64,000 bases of DNA from CAWAQA01 sp963784065 (GCA_963784065.1 CAWAQA010000007.1:124001-188000); one strand, 5' to 3'. Positions 1 to 9,454 are shown, counted from the first letter of the stretch. Numbers and translations: made by a program. The notes: generated by a model from the letters alone, not told the origin.

Positions 1-555
1 CCACTGCGCCCGCGCCGACTCGTGGAAGTTCTGTCCGAGCGTGTCGATGATCACCACCGCGGGGAAGGCGGTGATGTCGAACGCGTACAAGGCCTCGGGC
101 CCGAGATCGTCCCAGGCAATGACCGAAGCCGCCGCGATCTGCCTGGCCAGCAGCGCGCCGAGGCCGCCGATCGCCGCGAAGTAGACGACGCGGTGGCGGA
201 CGAAGGGGGCCATCTCCTCGCCGTGCAGCTCGCCCTTGCCGATGACCGCCCGCACGCCGGCGGTGAAGAGCGCCGGCAGGAAGCGCGCCATGCGCGCGGT
301 GGTCGTCGGGCCCGCCGAGCCGACCACCTGCCCGGGCTTTGGCGGCGATGGCCCGACGGCGTAGAACACCTGGCCTGCCAATGCAACGGGGAGCGGCTCA
401 TTGCGCTCGAGCGCCTGGGTGAGCCTGGCAGCCGTGGCATCGCGCAGCGTGAGCACGCGGCCGGTGAGCTCGACCGCGTCTCCGGCGCGAAGCGATGTGA
501 GGAGGTCGTCGCGAGGATCGTCGAGATGGACCTGGCGGACGCCCGAGGTCTCCAT
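1..555 (-). CDS. Class I fumarate hydratase / L(+)-tartrate dehydratase, beta subunit (C-terminal domain), 3' end off the window
   Basis: The reading frame opens with METSGVRQVHL and stays open to the window edge, about 185 residues, close to the usual ~200 for this subunit. Recognisable segments are the GDAVELTGRVLTLRDATAAR region and PSPPKPGQVVGSAGPTTT, followed by GVRAVIGKGEL, which form the small swivelling domain of iron-sulfur hydro-lyases. It would pair with the alpha subunit to interconvert fumarate and malate, or a related diacid, in the cytosol. The start codon overlaps the alpha stop by one base (TGATG), so the two are translationally coupled. The substrate cannot be fixed from sequence: tartrate dehydratase has the same architecture. 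Confidence 0.88.
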   Translation of the reverse strand, partial: METSGVRQVHLDDPRDDLLTSLRAGDAVELTGRVLTLRDATAARLTQALERNEPLPVALAGQVFYAVGPSPPKPGQVVGSAGPTTTARMARFLPALFTAGVRAVIGKGELHGEEMAPFVRHRVVYFAAIGGLGALLARQIAAASVIAWDDLGPEALYAFDITAFPAVVIIDTLGQNFHESARAQW

Positions 556-1424
556 CACACGCTCGCCGTCGCCCGCCGCATGGAATGGCATCCGAGGTTC
601 ACCGCCACAGGAAGGCCGGCAATGTGCGTCGGGTAGACCTCGATGTTGACCGCGAGCGCGGTCACAACTCCACCGAGGCCCTGCGGCCCGATGCCGAGCC
701 TGTTGACGGCGTCCAGCAGCTCGCCCTCGAGCTCGCACAAGTCGGGACGCGGATTGCGGATGGTCAGCGGGCGAAGCACCGCCTTCTTCGCCAGGAGTGC
801 CGCCGTCTCGAAGGTCCCGCCGACACCCACGCCGACCACGATCGGAGGACACGCGTTCGCGCCAGCCCGATCCACGGTCTCGACCACGACCGCGCGGATG
901 CCGGCGACGCCATCGGCCGGCACGAGCATCCGCAACGCGCTCATGTTCTCCGCGCCAAAGCCCTTCGACGCGACGGTCACACGCACCCCGTCGCCGGGCA
1001 CGAGATCGATGTGAATCACGCCGGGTGTGTCGCCGCCGCCTGCGATCTTCAGACGCCTCGTCGGGTCGCCGGTCATCGACCAGCGCAGATATCCGGCGCG
1101 CGTGCCCTCACGAATCGCCTCGTACACCGCCTCGTGCAGCGAGCCGCCCACGAAGTGCACGTCCTGCCCGACCTCGAGCATGACCACCGTGACGCCGCTG
1201 TCCTGGCAGACCGGCAGCCGTTCCTCCGCGGCCATCTCGTAGTTCCGAATGAGCTGCTCGATCGTGCGGCGCCCGAGCGGCGACTCCTCGCGCAGCGCCG
1301 CCGCGCGCAGCGCGGCCAGCACGTCGGCGGGGATCTGGTAATTACTCTCGACCAGGAGGCGCGCGATCGTGTCGCGCAGCGCCGCTACCTCGACGTCGCG
1401 GACCCTGGTAGCCGTGGTCGTCAC
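555..1424 (-). CDS. Class I fumarate hydratase / L(+)-tartrate dehydratase, alpha subunit
   Basis: This 289-residue protein is the [4Fe-4S]-binding catalytic part of a two-subunit oxygen-sensitive hydro-lyase. The three cluster cysteines are visible: C73 in PVCQDSG, C192 in NACPPIVVG and C279 in NLGCHSMRR. The motif GGGDTPGVIHID around residue 129 is typical of the family. Length matches stand-alone alpha subunits rather than the fused ~500-residue bacterial FumA. It is followed with a one-base overlap by the beta subunit. A TCA-cycle fumarase is the likeliest role, and tartrate dehydratase is the alternative. There is no frame problem here. Confidence 0.9.
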   Translation of the reverse strand: MTTTATRVRDVEVAALRDTIARLLVESNYQIPADVLAALRAAALREESPLGRRTIEQLIRNYEMAAEERLPVCQDSGVTVVMLEVGQDVHFVGGSLHEAVYEAIREGTRAGYLRWSMTGDPTRRLKIAGGGDTPGVIHIDLVPGDGVRVTVASKGFGAENMSALRMLVPADGVAGIRAVVVETVDRAGANACPPIVVGVGVGGTFETAALLAKKAVLRPLTIRNPRPDLCELEGELLDAVNRLGIGPQGLGGVVTALAVNIEVYPTHIAGLPVAVNLGCHSMRRATASV

Positions 1425-1878
1425 GGCCGGGATGGTACCTCAAGGAGGAGGAGGGCGCAGAGGGGGCGGAGGGCGCGGGGAATCCAACGCAGAGGAGCAG
1501 AGGGCACGGGGGATACCTACTGTTCCAAACGAGGCAGAAGCCACATCTGTCGGGCGCGCCCACAACGACTCGAGTCCTGTGGCTTCCGGCTTCAGCCGGA
1601 AGAACCCGGCCGCGCACGCGACCTTCCGCCTGAAGGCGGAAGCCACAATTGTTGTATCGAATACAACGCAGAGGCGCAGAGGAGCGGAGGGCGCAGAGGT
1701 CAGAAATGCACGACGCCCGGAAACGCAAAGGCGGAACGGTCGAATAACCACGCTCTCCGCGTCCTCTGCCCCTCTGCGTCCTCTGCGATAGTCCCCCTTG
1801 CGATCTCAGCTGCCCGCGAGGCCAGCCAGCCTACCCGTGTTAGCATCTGCCCTGCGTCGCTGCCGGGTGGAGGCATTC
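1425..1878. repeat. Intergenic region filled with palindromes
   Basis: This gap between divergent genes carries no gene I can support. It holds two nested palindromes at 1578-1602 and 1623-1648 (cores CCGGCTTCAGCCGG and CCGCCTGAAGGCGG), which together form a larger inverted repeat flanked by TGTGGC and GCCACA. It also holds purine-rich GCGCAGAGG stretches (1441-1500 and 1665-1700) whose complement lies at 1753-1789, giving a long imperfect hairpin. Both motif types recur elsewhere in the window. Confidence 0.75.
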
Positions 1879-2916
1879 ATGTCGAGACGAGATTTTCTGA
1901 AGACGACGGCCCTGGCGGGCGCAGGTGCCGTGGCGGGCGGACTGGTGACTCCCGGCATCGCCGCCGGTCAGCAGAAGGCGCCAAGCAGCGCCACGAAACG
2001 GCCCATCCGGATCCTGATGGGCGGCTATGGTCCCGCTTCAACCGGCTTCAGCCAGGCGCTGAAGCGGATCGGCGACCGTCTCGAGGCGAAGTTCGGCGAG
2101 GAAGTGGACGTCAAGTACGTCTACAACATCCTCGACCTCGGTTATCGGGGAGAAGACATCCTCTGGCTGGTCGAGGAGGGCGTGTTGACGCTCGGCTACC
2201 AGTCGAGCAGCTATCTCACCGAACGAGTCCCGGACCTGGGGATTGCCGACCTTCCGTTCCTGTTCTCCGACGGCGCGCAGGCACGCCAGGCGATGGACGG
2301 CCGCCTCGGACGCGCGCTGACCGAGCGGATCGAAGCCGGGATGGATCTCCGCATCCTCGGCTACTTCGAGAACGGCTTCCGCCACGTCTCCAACCGCCTC
2401 AGGCCGATTCATACGCCGGCCGACTTGAAAGGGATGACCATTCGCGTGCTCCCGAGCAAGGTGCAGGCGCGGACCTTCGAGCTGCTCGGCGCCACTCCAA
2501 AGATCCTGGACCTGTCCGAGGTCATTCCCGGGATCAAGGCCGGCACGCTCGACGCGCAGGAAAACCCGTTCGCGAACACCGTGACCTACGGCGTGCACAA
2601 GTTCCATCGCTTCCATTCGGCGACGAACCACTTCTATCTGTCGCGCCCGATCTTCCTGCACCGGCCCTCGTTCGACGCCTGGCCGCCCGCGCTCCAGGAG
2701 GAGCTCCGCGCGGCGGTGCGCGACGCGGTCGTGTTCCAGCGCGACCTGCACGTGAAGGAGGAAGAGGACGCGATGGCCGCCATCCGGAAGGAAGGCGGCG
2801 AGATCGTCGAGCTGACGCCGGAGCAGCATCAGGCCTTCGTGAAAGCCGTCACGCCGATCTACGGCGAAGCGCGGGCCCAGTACAGCCGCGAGCTGATGGC
2901 ACTGGCGGGGTTATAG
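1879..2916 (+). CDS. TRAP transporter solute-binding protein, DctP family, Tat-type leader
   Basis: A periplasmic binding protein that would deliver an organic acid to a TRAP importer. The start at MSRRDFLK is preferred over an upstream in-frame codon because GGTGGAGG precedes it and because it begins a twin-arginine leader (SRRDFLKTTALAGAGAVAGG). The mature part has typical DctP features: GYQSSSYLTERVPDLGIADLPFLF near residue 90, GYFENGFRHVSN near 150, and PADLKGMTIRVL with VQARTFELLGA near 175. The total of 345 residues fits the family. No membrane subunits (DctQ, DctM) lie within the window, so it is either an orphan or its partners are elsewhere. Confidence 0.87.
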   Translation: MSRRDFLKTTALAGAGAVAGGLVTPGIAAGQQKAPSSATKRPIRILMGGYGPASTGFSQALKRIGDRLEAKFGEEVDVKYVYNILDLGYRGEDILWLVEEGVLTLGYQSSSYLTERVPDLGIADLPFLFSDGAQARQAMDGRLGRALTERIEAGMDLRILGYFENGFRHVSNRLRPIHTPADLKGMTIRVLPSKVQARTFELLGATPKILDLSEVIPGIKAGTLDAQENPFANTVTYGVHKFHRFHSATNHFYLSRPIFLHRPSFDAWPPALQEELRAAVRDAVVFQRDLHVKEEEDAMAAIRKEGGEIVELTPEQHQAFVKAVTPIYGEARAQYSRELMALAGL

Positions 2917-2970
2917 GAGCGGCGGGAGGGCGCGCGCGGCAAGCTTGACCGCGCGCCAGGAGTCGCAGTC

Positions 2971-3057
2971 GCCGGTCTCCAGGTCTCCGGTACTCCGGTC
3001 TCTGTGACCGAAGACCAGTAGGACCGTAGACCGATAGACCGGCAGACCGGAGACCGC
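2971..3057. repeat. Inverted repeat of GGTCTCCGG / AGACCGGAGACC type between convergent genes
   Basis: The gap between two convergent genes is almost wholly made of short repeats of GGTCTCCGG and their complement AGACCGGAGACC, separated by GACCGTAGACCG units. A related element stands at 52589-52650. It could fold into a hairpin and end transcription from both sides. There is no T-run typical of a classical intrinsic terminator. Confidence 0.6.
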
Positions 3058-5355
3058 TTACCTCGTCGACGTCGCCGCCGGGGTCAGCTTGATCGGCTGG
3101 ACCATCGCGCCGTTGCCGGCGGTATCCCACGCCGCGAAGCGCACCCATTTCTTGCCGGTGGCGTCGAACGGAATCTCGAACTGTTTACGCCCGAACGGCG
3201 CGAGGTCGGTCGCCGAGATGATCTGGCGGTCGGTCTTCACGCCATCGCCCCACACCACCTCGATGAAATCGAGCGGGAAGGTCCACTCGACATCGGCGGC
3301 AATCGTCCGCTTCGCGCCCGTGCCCTTGACCTCGTAGGTCGGAATCAGCACTTCGCCCGATGTCCAGAAGTAGTCGCCGCGCTTCATGGCGTCGATGATC
3401 GGAGCTCCAGTCGCTGCTGCCGGGCAGCGTGTCGAGCTTCACGTAGTTCACCGGGGTGTTGGCGTAGACGTCGTCGCCCGGCCCCTGCTGGTAGGTCTCG
3501 GCGATTGCCTGGATGTACTTCGGCCGCGCCGGCTGGTCGGCGATCCAGTTGTTCATCTCGTCCCACAGCGTCTGGCAGCGGATCTCGCAGAGGCGCAGTT
3601 CAGAGCCGTCGAGGCCCATGCCCCAGCGCACGCCGATGCCGCGATAGTGCTCATCGATGAAGTAGTTGCGGTCCTTGATCGCGTCCGGGTACCCGGTCGA
3701 GCCCTTCGAGCGCGGATGCGGCATGAAGATCAGCATGTTCTCCTGCCGCGCCATCTCCATCATGTCCTCGGGGCCGCCCACGTTGTAGACCTTCCCGTAG
3801 GTGGGATGGTCCGTCATGAACGGCTGTCCGGCCGCGCGCGTCGGCAGCCAGAACACCGGCTTCGAGAGCAGGATGTCGTTGTGGCCGCCGAGGCCGGCCG
3901 CGCCGCCTTCCTCGTTCGGCATGATGAGGAAGTTCTTGTCCGAGTGCCGGCGCGCGACGTCGTAATACTCGGCAAGCGTCTTCAGCCGGTCCTGCTGCGG
4001 GAGCCCGAACCCGAGGCGGCTGCCGTCGATCGGCGCGAAGATGTTGACGCCCGCGGATTTCATCGCGTCGAGATCGGGCAGGCGCGCGTCGAGCCCGCCC
4101 AGGTGCCGCAGCCGGCCGACCATCGCAGGTGTGGAAGTGCGTCGCCATCACCTGGTAGCCGGGCAGCGGCTTGTATCGATCGTCGCGCGTGAACGCCAGA
4201 GCGCCGCGCGCCGCGCCTTCGGCGGGCGTGGCGGTGACGTAGAGGTAGATCGGCATCCGCTGCCACGTGCCGGGGCGCGCGCTGCGCAGCGCGAAGTTCT
4301 GCCGCGTGTCTTCCTCGCCGCGGCCCATCTCGTCGGGGTGCGCCTCGGCATCGGGCTGCCGCACGCCGAAGGAGTAGGTCGTGTCGCTGTCCTTGCGGTA
4401 CCAGACGTATCCGAGGTTGTACGCGACCTCGCGCGACCAGAAGAAGCTGTGCGGCGGCGGGAACGCGGCGATCGAGCCGCCCGGCGCTTCGGCGACGACG
4501 AGCCGGTTGTTCGCGCGCAGGGGAACAGGATTCGTGTTCACGGTGCCGCCGAGCCGGTACTCCTGCCACATGCCGCCGGTATCGCGCCACGCCACCCGCG
4601 ATGCTGGCTGGACCGGCGAGTCCCTTGAGGCCCGCCTCGTACTTGTAGGCGACTGAATCCACGTCGGTCTTTGCGACGATCTCCTGCTTGATCAGGTTCG
4701 TGCCCTTGTAGACGGTGTACTGCAGCCGGCCCGTGAAGACGCCCAGCTGTGCGCCGTCGAAGCTGATCTCGAGGCGACCGCCGTTGGTGGTGACCTCGCA
4801 CCCGCGGCTGGCGAAGGTCGCCGACGCACGCGCGATCTCCTCCGGCTTGCGCGGCAGCCCGGGCTGGTTGGCGACGCCGTCCGGCGGCGGAATCGCGTTC
4901 ATGCGCGTGTCCTCGAGCTTCTCGAGGTTCAGCGGGGCGTCCCAGAACGCGTCCCACTTGATGCTGTCGACGAGGGCGGGCGTGATCTCGGTCTTGAGCT
5001 GGCGCAGCGGCTGCAGCTGCTGTTCCGTGACGCGGCGCAGGCCGGTGACGATGCGGAAGTCGGGTGTGAGGCCGGTGGCGATGGTCTTCCACCCGTTTCC
5101 TCGCGGCCGGACCGCGAGCTCCTGGATGGTCGGGACACCAGAGGCGATCGCGAGCCGCATCCGGACTTCCTGACCCTGGTCGCCATCCCACGTCGCCGTC
5201 AGCACGTCGTTGGCGACGCTGGCGGTCAGTCCATCGGCGGCGCGATAGCCGGCGACCGTGCAGGTGAGTGGATCAGCCCACAGCGGGGCAGCAATGAACA
5301 GGGCGATGATAAACAGCGCAATCCGCCGGGCCGTGCGCGCGACTCTCGCTCTCAT
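3058..5355 (-). CDS. Secreted CehA/McbA-like PHP-domain metallohydrolase (three frameshifts)
   Basis: Repaired length is about 765 residues. The start has GGAGG seven bases upstream and opens a signal peptide (RIALFIIALFIAAPLWA). An N-terminal beta-rich region comes first. The PHP-like catalytic part follows, with HFHT (first metal motif), NFLIMPNEEGG and MLIFMPHPRSKG, and then a C-terminal beta domain. CehA and McbA in this superfamily hydrolyse carbamate or amide bonds, but the substrate here is unknown. Frame breaks at about 4602, 4127 and 3399 are each repaired by removing one base. Three independent +1 errors in a gene whose protein remains conserved on both sides suggest sequence error rather than decay. 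Confidence 0.68.
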
Positions 5356-5433
5356 GAGGCCTCCAATAGGGCGAAGCGTAACCCGAAAACCGGCCGGACG
5401 GCGAGTTGGTATATATAAAGGGGACTGTCGCAG

Positions 5434-5495
5434 GGGCCGGCTTCAGCCGGCCCGGATTGGTGGCCCCGGTCGATCGGGCCGGCTGAAGCCGGCCC
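5434..5495. repeat. Pair of GGGCCGGCTTCAGCCGGCCC-type hairpins
   Basis: Two copies of a 20-base palindrome with a nine-base stem lie at 5434-5453 and 5476-5495 in opposite phase, between divergent genes. An unusually AT-rich stretch (GTATATATAAAG, 5408-5419) sits just left of them and could be a promoter element. The same palindrome recurs around 21.7, 23.8, 24.3, 28.6, 48.9 and 59.1 kb. Confidence 0.8.
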
Positions 5496-5544
5496 CTACG
5501 AGCGAACGCTACGCGCCCACAGCCCTCGCTCCTGGAGGACGTTC

Positions 5545-6618
5545 ATGTTTCGCGTCGTGGTCATCGCGATAAGCCTGTGGTGCGGGATTGCGCCGGCGTC
5601 TGCTCAGACGAGCTGGCCCAATCAGCGCGAAGCCGACTTCCTCATCAGGGATTTCCGGTTCGGCAGCGGCGAGACGCTCCCCGAGTTGAGGATGCACTAC
5701 ACCACGCTCGGCACGCCGAAGCGGAACGCCGCGGGCGAGACCACCAACGGCGTCCTGCTGCTCCACGGCACGAGCGGGGCCGGCACGACGTGGCTGACCC
5801 CGTCGCTGGCAAACGGGCTGTTCGCGAAGGGACAGCCGCTCGATGCGTCCGAGTACTTCATCATCCTCCCCGACAGCATCGGGGCGGGCGGTTCGAGCAA
5901 GCCGAGCGACGGCCTGCGCGGGAAGTTCCCGCACTACCGCTACCGGGATGCCGTCGTGGCGCAGCACCGCCTCGTCACCGAGCACCTCGGCATCCGGCGG
6001 TTGCGCCTCGTGCTCGGCACCTCGATGGGCGGCATGCACACCTGGATGTGGGGCGAGATGTTCCCGGACGCGATGGACGGCCTCATGCCGATTGCCAGCC
6101 AGCCGATCGGGATCAGCGGCCGCAACTGGATCATGCGCCGCATCCGGATCGAGGCGATCAAGAACGATCCGGGGTGGAAAGGTGGTAATTACGAGACCAA
6201 TCCCACCACCTACATCTACACGCTGCCGGTCGCGGCCATGACCACGGAGAGCGTCGTCCAGTTGCAGGAGATGGCGCCCACGCGGGAGGCGGCCGATAAG
6301 ATGTACCAGACGCTGGTGGAACAGGCGCGCAAGACCGACGCGAACAACCAGCTTTACGCGATCGAGGCGGTGATGGATTACGATCCGTCAAAGGACCTCG
6401 AGCGGATCAAGGCCCGGCTGCTCGCGATCAACTTCGCCGATGACGAGGTCAATCCGCCGGAGCTGAACGTGCTCGAGCCCGCAATCGCGCGCATCCGGCA
6501 CGCACGACACGTGGTCGTGCCCGCCAGCCGCGAGACCCACGGTCACTACTCGTACATGCGGGCCGGGCTTTGGACGTCTCACCTCGCCGAATTCATGAAG
6601 GGGTTGCTGTCGCAATGA
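5545..6618 (+). CDS. Exported alpha/beta-fold hydrolase, MetX-like
   Basis: A 357-residue protein with signal peptide (VVVIAISLWCGIAPASAQ) and the alpha/beta-hydrolase fold of the homoserine acetyltransferase branch. The oxyanion loop is LLLHGTSGAG near residue 72, the nucleophile elbow GTSMGGM near residue 155, an acid lies in NFADDEVNPPE, and the catalytic histidine in SRETHGHYS near the C-terminus. Export makes methionine biosynthesis unlikely, so hydrolysis of an ester or lactone in the periplasm fits better. GGAGG stands just before the ATG. Its stop overlaps the start of a cytochrome c by four bases (ATGA), implying coupled expression. Confidence 0.8.
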   Translation: MFRVVVIAISLWCGIAPASAQTSWPNQREADFLIRDFRFGSGETLPELRMHYTTLGTPKRNAAGETTNGVLLLHGTSGAGTTWLTPSLANGLFAKGQPLDASEYFIILPDSIGAGGSSKPSDGLRGKFPHYRYRDAVVAQHRLVTEHLGIRRLRLVLGTSMGGMHTWMWGEMFPDAMDGLMPIASQPIGISGRNWIMRRIRIEAIKNDPGWKGGNYETNPTTYIYTLPVAAMTTESVVQLQEMAPTREAADKMYQTLVEQARKTDANNQLYAIEAVMDYDPSKDLERIKARLLAINFADDEVNPPELNVLEPAIARIRHARHVVVPASRETHGHYSYMRAGLWTSHLAEFMKGLLSQ

Positions 6619-7022
6619 AGTACGCACTCGTCGCCGTCGCCGTGATGTTTGGAACGCTTGCCGGGGCTGCGCAGGGCAGCAAGTCCACCAAGGACGGGGT
6701 CTACACGGACGCCCAGGCCACCCGGGGCAAGGCGCAGTACGTGACGAACTGCGCCAGCTGCCACCAGGAAGGGCTGCAGGGCGCGGACCTGGCGCCGGCG
6801 CTCAAGGGCGACGATTTCCTGCTGCCGTGGACGAGCCAGACGGTCCACGATCTCTTCGATCGCATCGCCAAGACGATGCCGGGCGACGCCCCGGGGAGCC
6901 TGAGCGCCGAGGTCAACGCCGATATCACCGCCTACATCCTGCAGGCGAACAGGTTTCCGGCAGGCGCCGACGAGCTGAAGGCGGATGCGGCGTCAATGAA
7001 GGCGATCCCGATCCGCAAGTAG
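6615..7022 (+). CDS. Periplasmic c-type cytochrome, single heme
   Basis: A 135-residue class I cytochrome. A short signal peptide (KYALVAVAVMFGTLAGAA) precedes the heme site CASCH, about 45 residues into the protein, followed by a GADLAPALKG loop. The likely distal ligand is the methionine in AKTMPGDAPG. The start is set by the ATGA overlap with the preceding hydrolase gene. It would carry electrons from a periplasmic oxidation, although the co-transcribed hydrolase is not itself a redox enzyme. Confidence 0.85.
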   Translation: MKYALVAVAVMFGTLAGAAQGSKSTKDGVYTDAQATRGKAQYVTNCASCHQEGLQGADLAPALKGDDFLLPWTSQTVHDLFDRIAKTMPGDAPGSLSAEVNADITAYILQANRFPAGADELKADAASMKAIPIRK

Positions 7023-7054
7023 GCCGGCGATTCGCGGGCTCTTCACAGGCACGA

Positions 7055-7094
7055 ACCACAGAGGCACAGACGTTTCTCTCTGTGCCTCCGTGGT
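7055..7094. terminator. Hairpin between convergent genes
   Basis: A 16-base inverted repeat with one mismatch (ACCACAGAGGCACAGA at 7055-7070 against 7079-7094) encloses an eight-base loop. It lies between the stop codons of two convergent genes and is likely a bidirectional terminator. It belongs to the AGAGGC/GCCTCT family seen again at 20.6 kb. Confidence 0.6.
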
Positions 7095-7119
7095 CCGTTG
7101 CGGCGAAGAACGCCTGCGG

Positions 7120-9285
7120 TTACCTGGCGAGAGGATCGGGCCGCAGCTGGAACTTCACCACCTTGCCGTGCGTGCCCTTGCCACCTTCGAGGTGCCACGG
7201 TGTGCGGTTGGCCGAGGTCGTCCAGAGCCCCTTGCCCTTCCATCCGGCCTTGGGATCGTCGAAGCGGCCGTCCACCTGCTTGACGAAGAATCCCATCGGA
7301 TACGGCACCCGCATGGTGACCCACTTGCCGTCGCGCAGGAACAGCAGCGAGTCGGACAGGTTGCCCGTGGCGATCGGGATGTTCTTGCCGAGCCCGAAGG
7401 TGTCGTACTTGTCCACCCACGTGTAGTAGTTGGAGTCCGCGGCGGCCGCCTCGGGGCTGCCCTTGAAGTTCGGCCCCGGCACCGGATAGAACGCCCAGCC
7501 CTCAGGGCAGTGCTGCCCGGTCGCCTTCGGACCGTTCAAGGGACCCTTGCACTTGCGGCGATCGAAGCTGGCGAGGTGCCCGCTCGAGAGGACCGTCCAG
7601 AAGACGCCGTTGGCGTCCACGTCCATGCCGCGCGGGTTGTAGCCTGAGCCGGGCGCCTGTTCCCACGGCACTTCGTAGATCTCGGCCAGCGTGGTCATCG
7701 GCGGGTTCGCGCCCGGGACCACACGCACGGCGGCGCCGGGGAACGCATTGAGGTTGCCCCAGACCGACCCGTCCACCGGGCTCACGCTGATGCCGTAGAA
7801 GCTGACGTCGATCCGCTTGTCCTTGGCCGGGTCCACCGGCTGATCCGGGTCCACCCACGCGTCCTGCTTGCCGTTGCCGTTGGTGTCGAGGATGAGCGGC
7901 GCCCAGCCCTGCGACCGCTCCTGATTGCCGGTCTCGTCCAGCATCTTCGTGTTGACCCAGCCGACGACCCCGCCCTCGCCCGCCCAGATGGTGTTGTTGG
8001 CGTCGTGGGCGAAGTTGAGGTGGAAGGTGCCGAAGCAGGTGTCCACCAGCGTGAACTGCTTCGTCTTCGGGTCGTAGACGGAGTACTGCCGGCCGCTCGT
8101 GTTGAGCGGGAACAGCTTCGCCGACGGATGCGTCGAGCCTTCCTTGCAGAACGCGGGGTTGGCAGCGGGCGGGCGGATCCGGGCCGTATTCCACGTCCGG
8201 CCCTTCTGATCCATGACGTTGCTGTGCGTGATCACCCGGCTGCTCCAGTACGCCTCCTCGCCCCAATACGGGGACGGGCCGCCGATCTTGGTTGCCCCCG
8301 GCTGCAGCTTCGGATCGAGGACCGTGAAGGACACCTGGCTCGCGACACTTCGTACCGGATCCAGGATGCTCATCTGGTCCGAGCTCATCTCGTGGACGCC
8401 GAACACCAGGCCGTTCGCGTTCACGCTCGGGTTGCGCTTGTCGCTGGCGACCGCGTCGTGGAAATACTGGCGCGGGTCGGCCCAGTCCCACTGCGTGACG
8501 ACGACGTTGCGCTCGACGCCCTGCGGCCGCGGCGGGGCCTCGCGGGGATACTCGCCGGCCGCGATCCGATCGGTCCAGTCCGCGAACATCGCGAGGACGC
8601 GCTCGCGGCCGAAGCGATTGGTGTAGGCGTACATGTTCGCGCCGCCGTCGATGCCGGACTTGAGGCGCGCGTCCCAGGCCGCCACGGACGAATCGAACAC
8701 GCCCAGGGTCTTGGGGATCTCACGCGTCGCCTTGTTCCCCATCTGGTGACACGGCGTGCAGCTGCTCGTCTTGACGTGGTTGATCCACTGCGCCTGCGTC
8801 TTCAGCGCTTCCGAGATGCCGTTGCCCTTGGGCCCGGTGCCGGGGAACTCGCTCTTGGCGGGCAGGTTGAGGAGCGCATACCAGTAGTTCGCCGGGTAGT
8901 ACTCGGCGGCGGCGCGCCCGTCGGGCGCAATCACCGCCGTCAGGTTCATGGTCTTGCCCGGCGCGCTCTGCACCTTCGGCGAATCGACCAGCCCGTACCC
9001 GCGCACCCAGACGTTGTAGTTCGCCGGCGGCAGGTCGGGGACCAGGTAACGGCCGCGATCGTCGGTGACCACGGTCTTGACCAGCTTGGTCGGCAGATCG
9101 GTTGTCTCTGCAATGACCCAGACGCCGGCCTCCGGTCCCTTCGCGCTGGTGACGACGCCGCCGATGTCATCGGTGTCGATGCGAACCGCGTTTCCGCTCT
9201 GGGCCATTGTTCCGGCAATCGAAAGCGCCAGGAATGCCGCGAGGCCGACGCCGAGTATTCCTGGAGACGATGCCCTCTTGCTCAT
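7120..9285 (-). CDS. Secreted protein with carboxypeptidase-regulatory domain, one heme site and a beta-propeller-like region
   Basis: About 721 residues. The start at MSKRASSPG is chosen for the AGGAGG upstream and the signal peptide after it. Residues 40-120 form a carboxypeptidase-regulatory-like beta-sandwich (IGGVVTSAKGPEAGVWV, TDDRGRYLVPDLPPANYNVW). A single CTPCH heme motif follows near residue 180. The remaining ~500 residues hold repeated aromatic, Asp and Gly-rich strands (GVFWTVLSSGHLASF, NTIWAGEGGVVGWV) resembling streptogramin-lyase-type propellers. The role is unknown. A heme placed between a sugar- or peptide-binding sandwich and a propeller suggests an outer-surface redox sensor or dehydrogenase. 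Confidence 0.7.
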   Translation of the reverse strand: MSKRASSPGILGVGLAAFLALSIAGTMAQSGNAVRIDTDDIGGVVTSAKGPEAGVWVIAETTDLPTKLVKTVVTDDRGRYLVPDLPPANYNVWVRGYGLVDSPKVQSAPGKTMNLTAVIAPDGRAAAEYYPANYWYALLNLPAKSEFPGTGPKGNGISEALKTQAQWINHVKTSSCTPCHQMGNKATREIPKTLGVFDSSVAAWDARLKSGIDGGANMYAYTNRFGRERVLAMFADWTDRIAAGEYPREAPPRPQGVERNVVVTQWDWADPRQYFHDAVASDKRNPSVNANGLVFGVHEMSSDQMSILDPVRSVASQVSFTVLDPKLQPGATKIGGPSPYWGEEAYWSSRVITHSNVMDQKGRTWNTARIRPPAANPAFCKEGSTHPSAKLFPLNTSGRQYSVYDPKTKQFTLVDTCFGTFHLNFAHDANNTIWAGEGGVVGWVNTKMLDETGNQERSQGWAPLILDTNGNGKQDAWVDPDQPVDPAKDKRIDVSFYGISVSPVDGSVWGNLNAFPGAAVRVVPGANPPMTTLAEIYEVPWEQAPGSGYNPRGMDVDANGVFWTVLSSGHLASFDRRKCKGPLNGPKATGQHCPEGWAFYPVPGPNFKGSPEAAAADSNYYTWVDKYDTFGLGKNIPIATGNLSDSLLFLRDGKWVTMRVPYPMGFFVKQVDGRFDDPKAGWKGKGLWTTSANRTPWHLEGGKGTHGKVVKFQLRPDPLAR

Positions 9286-9309
9286 GGTCCGGTGCCTCCT
9301 GCTCCGAGA

Positions 9310-9333
9310 TTGATAACTAGTGGACCGTATCAA
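9310..9333. promoter_or_regulatory. TTGATA...TATCAA inverted repeat in divergent promoter region
   Basis: TTGATA at 9310-9315 and TATCAA at 9328-9333 form a 6+6 inverted repeat with a 12-base spacer, in an AT-richer patch between two divergent genes. It may be an operator for the secreted heme protein or for OsmC. It is short enough to be chance. Confidence 0.25.
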
Positions 9334-9454
9334 CTGATTGTACCACTACAACGAGCCTTCTACCCAATCTTCCGGCCGCGACATCGGAGCGGCCGGTAGT
9401 GATTCAGCACGTAATGCAGACGATTCCTGCAAGATTCGTAGGAACAGCCAACAG

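Noticed and set aside
1440..1790. rRNA or tRNA fragment suggested by GCAGAGG-rich sequence
   Set aside because: The words are simple purine repeats with complementary arms; no tRNA cloverleaf or rRNA helix could be drawn.
585..2948. 787-codon plus-strand frame over fumarase and TRAP genes
   Set aside because: It crosses two real genes and repeats in the wrong frame, with arginine-rich low-complexity translation.
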